Positions 60,499 to 64,000 of a stretch of DNA of 64,000 nucleotides are shown one piece after another (position 1 is the stretch's first letter; each line of letters begins with the position of its first letter). The notes under the pieces are model-generated. The model was not told the DNA's origin. It did not search any database and was given only the letters and a program-made list of their open reading frames with translations. Origin of the DNA: Thuidium tamariscinum (lineage: Eukaryota > Streptophyta > Bryopsida > Hypnales > Thuidiaceae); contig OX344751.2 in the NCBI GenBank assembly GCA_947034885.2, positions 13,330,001 to 13,394,000 on the forward strand, given 5' to 3'. A program made the translations under genes and the position numbers.

Positions 60499-62224
60499 CC
60501 CTAAACTACCCTAATGTAATTCCAAAATATTAGTTGTTTAATGGTGGAAATTTCTAAAAACATCCCCATTTGGTCAAAGAAATCTTGGCCAAATCAAATC
60601 CAAGATCTTAACCCAAAATATTTTGAAATTAACCCTAATTTACATAGATATTTTGCAAATTAACCAAAAGTCATTTCGAAAATTGTCTTTCTTTAGCTCA
60701 AAGATGGCTTTTTACGCAAGAAAGAGATCTTGACCAAATCCAATCTTTGATTTTCCAAGAGATATTCCCAAAATCACTTCTAATTAACCGCAATTAACGA
60801 TTAAAAAGTCAAACTAAGAGCTGACCCTCTCTATCTTTTAGGGAACAACTCGAAACGGAAAACCGTCTGCGCCATTGTCTTCAGAAGACCCCAATTAGCC
60901 TAAGGGACCCCTTACCCCTCACTCCTAGGCCATTTGCGTGCCCAAATTGGAATTACGGTAACTCCAATTAAAAGTCAAAAATCTAACTTTTAGGATTTAC
61001 GCAATTTGATGAATCTGTCAGGCTAGGGTTGTTAAGAATGTCCGTGAGAGTAAGGAATGACTCCTTATTTGCGACAATCGGACATCATTCACTCCTGATA
61101 CGCCGGTCAACCCGCCGCCAATTTGTAACTTCCAGTGAATTTCGATGTCGATGCCGATTTTGGTAGTTGGGAATGTCGGAATGTCTTCAAACTTGACCGG
61201 GCGCTTATTAAGCACACAAAAAACTATCCTAATTTTTAGTGAGATTTTACCGCATCATATGTAATTTCTATGATTTTACGAACATTTCTATGTGCGGTTG
61301 ACTTCCCATGGAGTCAACGTGGAATTTCGGAAAAATCCGAAATAAATTGGGTAACATCTAGGGCAATCCTAGATTCTTGGTGTAAGTTCCACGCAACCTT
61401 GCACATTTCTAATTTTAGCAATTTGGAATTACTTTGCCCAATTGGACAATTTAATTCCCGATGCCCGGGAATCTTGGACAATTGTTTGATTCTTGTTTGT
61501 TCCTGGCATGCTCCTACCCTTGGAACACCTCTCTGTAGTCTTCAATCTCCAATCCTCCATCTTTTGCCTCATGAAATTCGAATTCTCCAAATTCATTGTA
61601 GTGGTTTTACCTTTAAATCCAATTTATTCCAAAATTGAACTTAATCCTTGGTAACTCTTCTAGGCTCGTAGTAGACTCTTTTAGCTTAGTCAGTATGTCG
61701 TGTGCATTCTTAAAAGGCTGACTTTGCAAAGACATTCGCTAGGACTGACTAACTCTCTATTCCTTATTTCTCTTGGAATTACTAAATCTTTGCATAAACT
61801 TGCTTTGGAGACTTAGAATGATTCAAATTTCTAGGATTAGGAATTTTTTACCTTCTAAGTTGGTTTTCCACCATTTTGGCATAGACTGACACCAAAACTC
61901 CCTCAACACTCTTTTTATGTCTTTTTCTTGAATATTTTGACTAATTTTCGCTATTTAATCGCGAAAAATGGACCCAGAGTCCTAAGTGCCATCTCGAGGG
62001 CTTACACCTCCCAAGGAAAAAAAATGGAGAGTGTAGAAGAAATCTTGACTCCATCTAAATAAATTCCTAGGGAGTGGGATGGTACTTTGCTAATTGAAGG
62101 AAAAATTTACGAAGGCAACATTAAGTACACTTTTAATGAAGGATTTAGGATTATGTAGGAAAGACAAAAGTGAAATTATAATCAAATTCTACAATAGGGC
62201 ATATCATTGGATATAGTCTTCTTT
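60499..62224. other. Intergenic stretch, mixed composition
   Basis: Moderately GC-richer patches at 60840-61220 and 61440-61700 hold short frames on both strands (a 65-codon minus frame at 61018-61215 and a 122-codon plus frame at 61270-61638) with no recognised domain. They could be remnants of a repeat. I do not call a gene. Confidence 0.4.
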
Positions 62225-62228
62225 AACC

Positions 62229-62472
62229 TTAAAGCGCTTTGACATTCAATTTTTGGAAGAAAGAAAAATTGAAAATTAGTTTTCATTGTTATTAGTTGAT
62301 AATCTACATGATTACAATCACTTCATTTCAAAATTGGATTAGCAAAAATGAGGTCTTAGATTTTCACATTACTTGTATTTGTACATCAGCTCCAAAATAT
62401 TCTTCCAAATATTACTTTATAACAATTTTTTCCAAATGACCAATACTAGAGAAGGATCTAAATCTTGAGGGG
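62229..62472. mobile_element. TTAA-flanked element, family 3, deleted copy
   Basis: TTAA at 62225-62228; the right flank is CTAA (62473-62476), a decayed TTAA. The left end CTTAAAGCGCTTTGACATTC and the right end AGGATCTAAATCTTGAGGGG match 62770-63337, with the middle deleted. It lies 300 bp from the full copy in the same orientation. Confidence 0.7.
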
Positions 62473-62769
62473 CTAAAAAAGATTCTTAATTTTGTAGTTT
62501 ATATCATCTTGTCTACTCACCTACCTTGCTTCTTTGATTAGAGATAAGCTTACCAAGTGGCTTGGCTGTAATTTAGTTTAAAATTCTATGAGATTTTAAT
62601 ATTCATCACCATCTTGAAAAAATAATTGCCTGTGTTCTACACTCTTCTTCACTTTTTTCTATTTCTGCATAAGAGGATTGTAATTTCTAAATGAATTCCC
62701 CACCAATTGACATGCTCAAATGCTTAAGTTATCCATTTTAGGGACTGGATCCTTACTGAAAGGGTTTAA

Positions 62770-63337
62770 CCCCTAAGCGCTGCAACGTCCAATTTTTGGA
62801 CGATGCATAGATTCCAAATCAGTTTTCAAGTTTCATCACCGCTTGGATGAAAGTCATCTAATTTGTGGTGATACTTCATAGAGTCTTTGTCCTATCTAAT
62901 GGTTGGATTGGGTGTTATTGGAGTTCATATTTTTCTAAAATTACAAATGTGGAAGTTAGTCAAGCCAAAAATTGCATTCATTTTAGTTCAAATCCGGATT
63001 TGCAAAAATGAGTTAATAGATTTTAAGAACACAAAAATTTCAAAAAATCACCATATAAAGACAACCTCATTTCAAATTCATTCCAACAAGTTTTACTCAA
63101 AAAATGATAATATTTTGTTTGTGATTGAATTTAGAAGAAATTATGAATTTTCCCTTTCAAAATTTATAAATAAATATTGGTGATAGCATTGAGGAATCTA
63201 AATATATGGATGGAATCTAAAATTCAAAGTCTACAACTTTTACTTGTATGTCAAGTTCAAAATATTCTTCCAAATTGTATTTTTTAATGATTTTCCCAAA
63301 GTAGTCAATTTTGGAGATGGATCAGGACGTTTAGGGG
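62770..63337. mobile_element. TTAA-flanked non-autonomous element, family 3, full copy
   Basis: TTAA at 62766-62769 and 63338-63341. The left end CCCCTAAGCGCTGCAACG mirrors the right end (reverse complement CCCCTAAACGTCCTGATCC). A subterminal palindrome CGTCCAATTTTTGGACG is at 62786-62802. It is 568 bp. The 98-codon frame inside is not conserved in the copy at 42389 and is not a gene. Confidence 0.87.
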
Positions 63338-63341
63338 TTAA

Positions 63342-64000
63342 ACTTTTTAATTGCTTATAAAAAATGTGATTAGGTTAGATTAAATTACCTTTGATTTGAA
63401 ATGCTAGTCCTTCAAAAAGTCATCATCGTCATCTGTCCTCATCTCTCCTATCTGCTAGTCCTTCAAAGTGACTTCATTAAAATCTCGTAAGCTGGCTATG
63501 ATTTGGATTTGCTGCATCACCAACGTATCTCAGTGAATCATAGTCGGAAATCAATTAAGCTCATTGTGAAGTTATGAAGTAATCATGCTTCAGATGAATT
63601 GCTTAAGGTTAAGCTTTAGCCATCGGCACCCGAGTTTACCCAGCAGTCCAAGCTTGACGGCGGACTTAGTACGTCTAAGGTCAGACGAACTAATGTGTTA
63701 AGCTTTTGGCACGCTTGCAGCATCATTCAGTGCTATGTGTCATCATCTTCAGCTGCGGCTTAAGAAGTAACCTTGGCAACTGAAGAAGTAAAGTTGGTAG
63801 TTAGTAAGCTCATGTGTGCTTGTTTGAGAGTGTTGCAGGTTGTGTTAGGTGAGTGTTTGCTGCTTTTGAGGTGGAACGCACTGCCGCACCTTCAACACCT
63901 GCCGAGCCGAGTTGTGTTGTAACTATATGTTGTGGAATTGAACGTTGATTGTACTGGAAGTGTGATTTGCTTAGTGGTTTCCAAACGCTAGCAGTGTTGT
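63342..64000. other. GC-richer window edge
   Basis: From about 63390 composition rises sharply and the sequence loses its A and T runs. No open frame above 60 codons is seen, so it may be a 5' untranslated region, a promoter or a non-coding gene that continues beyond the window. Confidence 0.4.

Noticed and set aside
60840-61640. Short frames on both strands in a GC-richer patch
   Set aside because: No domain, no splice structure and overlapping opposite frames; composition alone explains them.
62887-63183. 98-codon plus frame
   Set aside because: It lies inside a TTAA-flanked family-3 element and is not kept in the inverted copy at 42389.
1-64000. Search for tRNA, rRNA, LTR pairs, CRISPR arrays and bacterial-type operons
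   Set aside because: None recognised by eye. The multi-copy repeats have transposon ends and target duplications, not array structure.

Overview
The window looks like repeat-rich, very AT-rich nuclear DNA of a land plant or streptophyte alga. The lineage is inference: I recognise no diagnostic host gene. The plant call rests on the range of miniature DNA transposons (including a Mutator-like copy with a 9-10 bp target duplication) and on decayed genes whose stops are mostly CAG-to-TAG or CGA-to-TGA changes, as expected from CHG/CG cytosine methylation followed by deamination. Gene density is low. I see no rRNA, tRNA, CRISPR array or recognisable LTR-element coding remnant.

Layout. 1-4.8 kb: AT-rich DNA filled with short non-autonomous transposons flanked by TTAA. 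4.8-9.0 kb: a GC-richer block with a decayed pogo/Tigger-like transposase on the minus strand, itself interrupted by a 227-bp MITE. 9.7-23.8 kb: a patchwork of TTAA-flanked elements of several families, a second MITE family with 4-bp target duplications, and one MITE-like element carrying a minisatellite. 24.2-40.1 kb and 45.0-49.4 kb: three copies (A, B, C) of a segmental duplication. Each carries a ~260-residue gene for an unfamiliar protein with two hydrophobic N-terminal segments; A and B are open, C has one frameshift. Copy B holds three extra insertions that copies A or C lack, which gives related empty sites and exact target duplications (GTTT, TA, GTAA). 40.5 kb: a Mutator-type MITE. 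43.9-44.9 kb: a complex foldback. 49.4-54.3 kb: a GC-richer island with two convergent, decayed long ORFs, a BAH-like protein on plus and a coiled-coil RING-type protein on minus. 54.6-62.2 kb: mostly featureless AT-rich DNA, with a very GC-rich patch at 59.4 kb and a strong hairpin at 60.4 kb. 62.2-63.3 kb: two more TTAA elements. 63.4-64 kb: a GC-richer edge that may begin another gene.

How the parts relate. The only plausible working host genes are A and B of the triplicated family. Almost everything else is mobile DNA or its remains. At least eleven TTAA-flanked elements in about five families share a CCCCTAA-like terminus and, in several families, a short subterminal palindrome. They look like miniature relatives of a piggyBac-type (or other TTAA-targeting) transposon whose transposase is not in this window. 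The least explained unit is the convergent BAH-like/RING-like gene pair.
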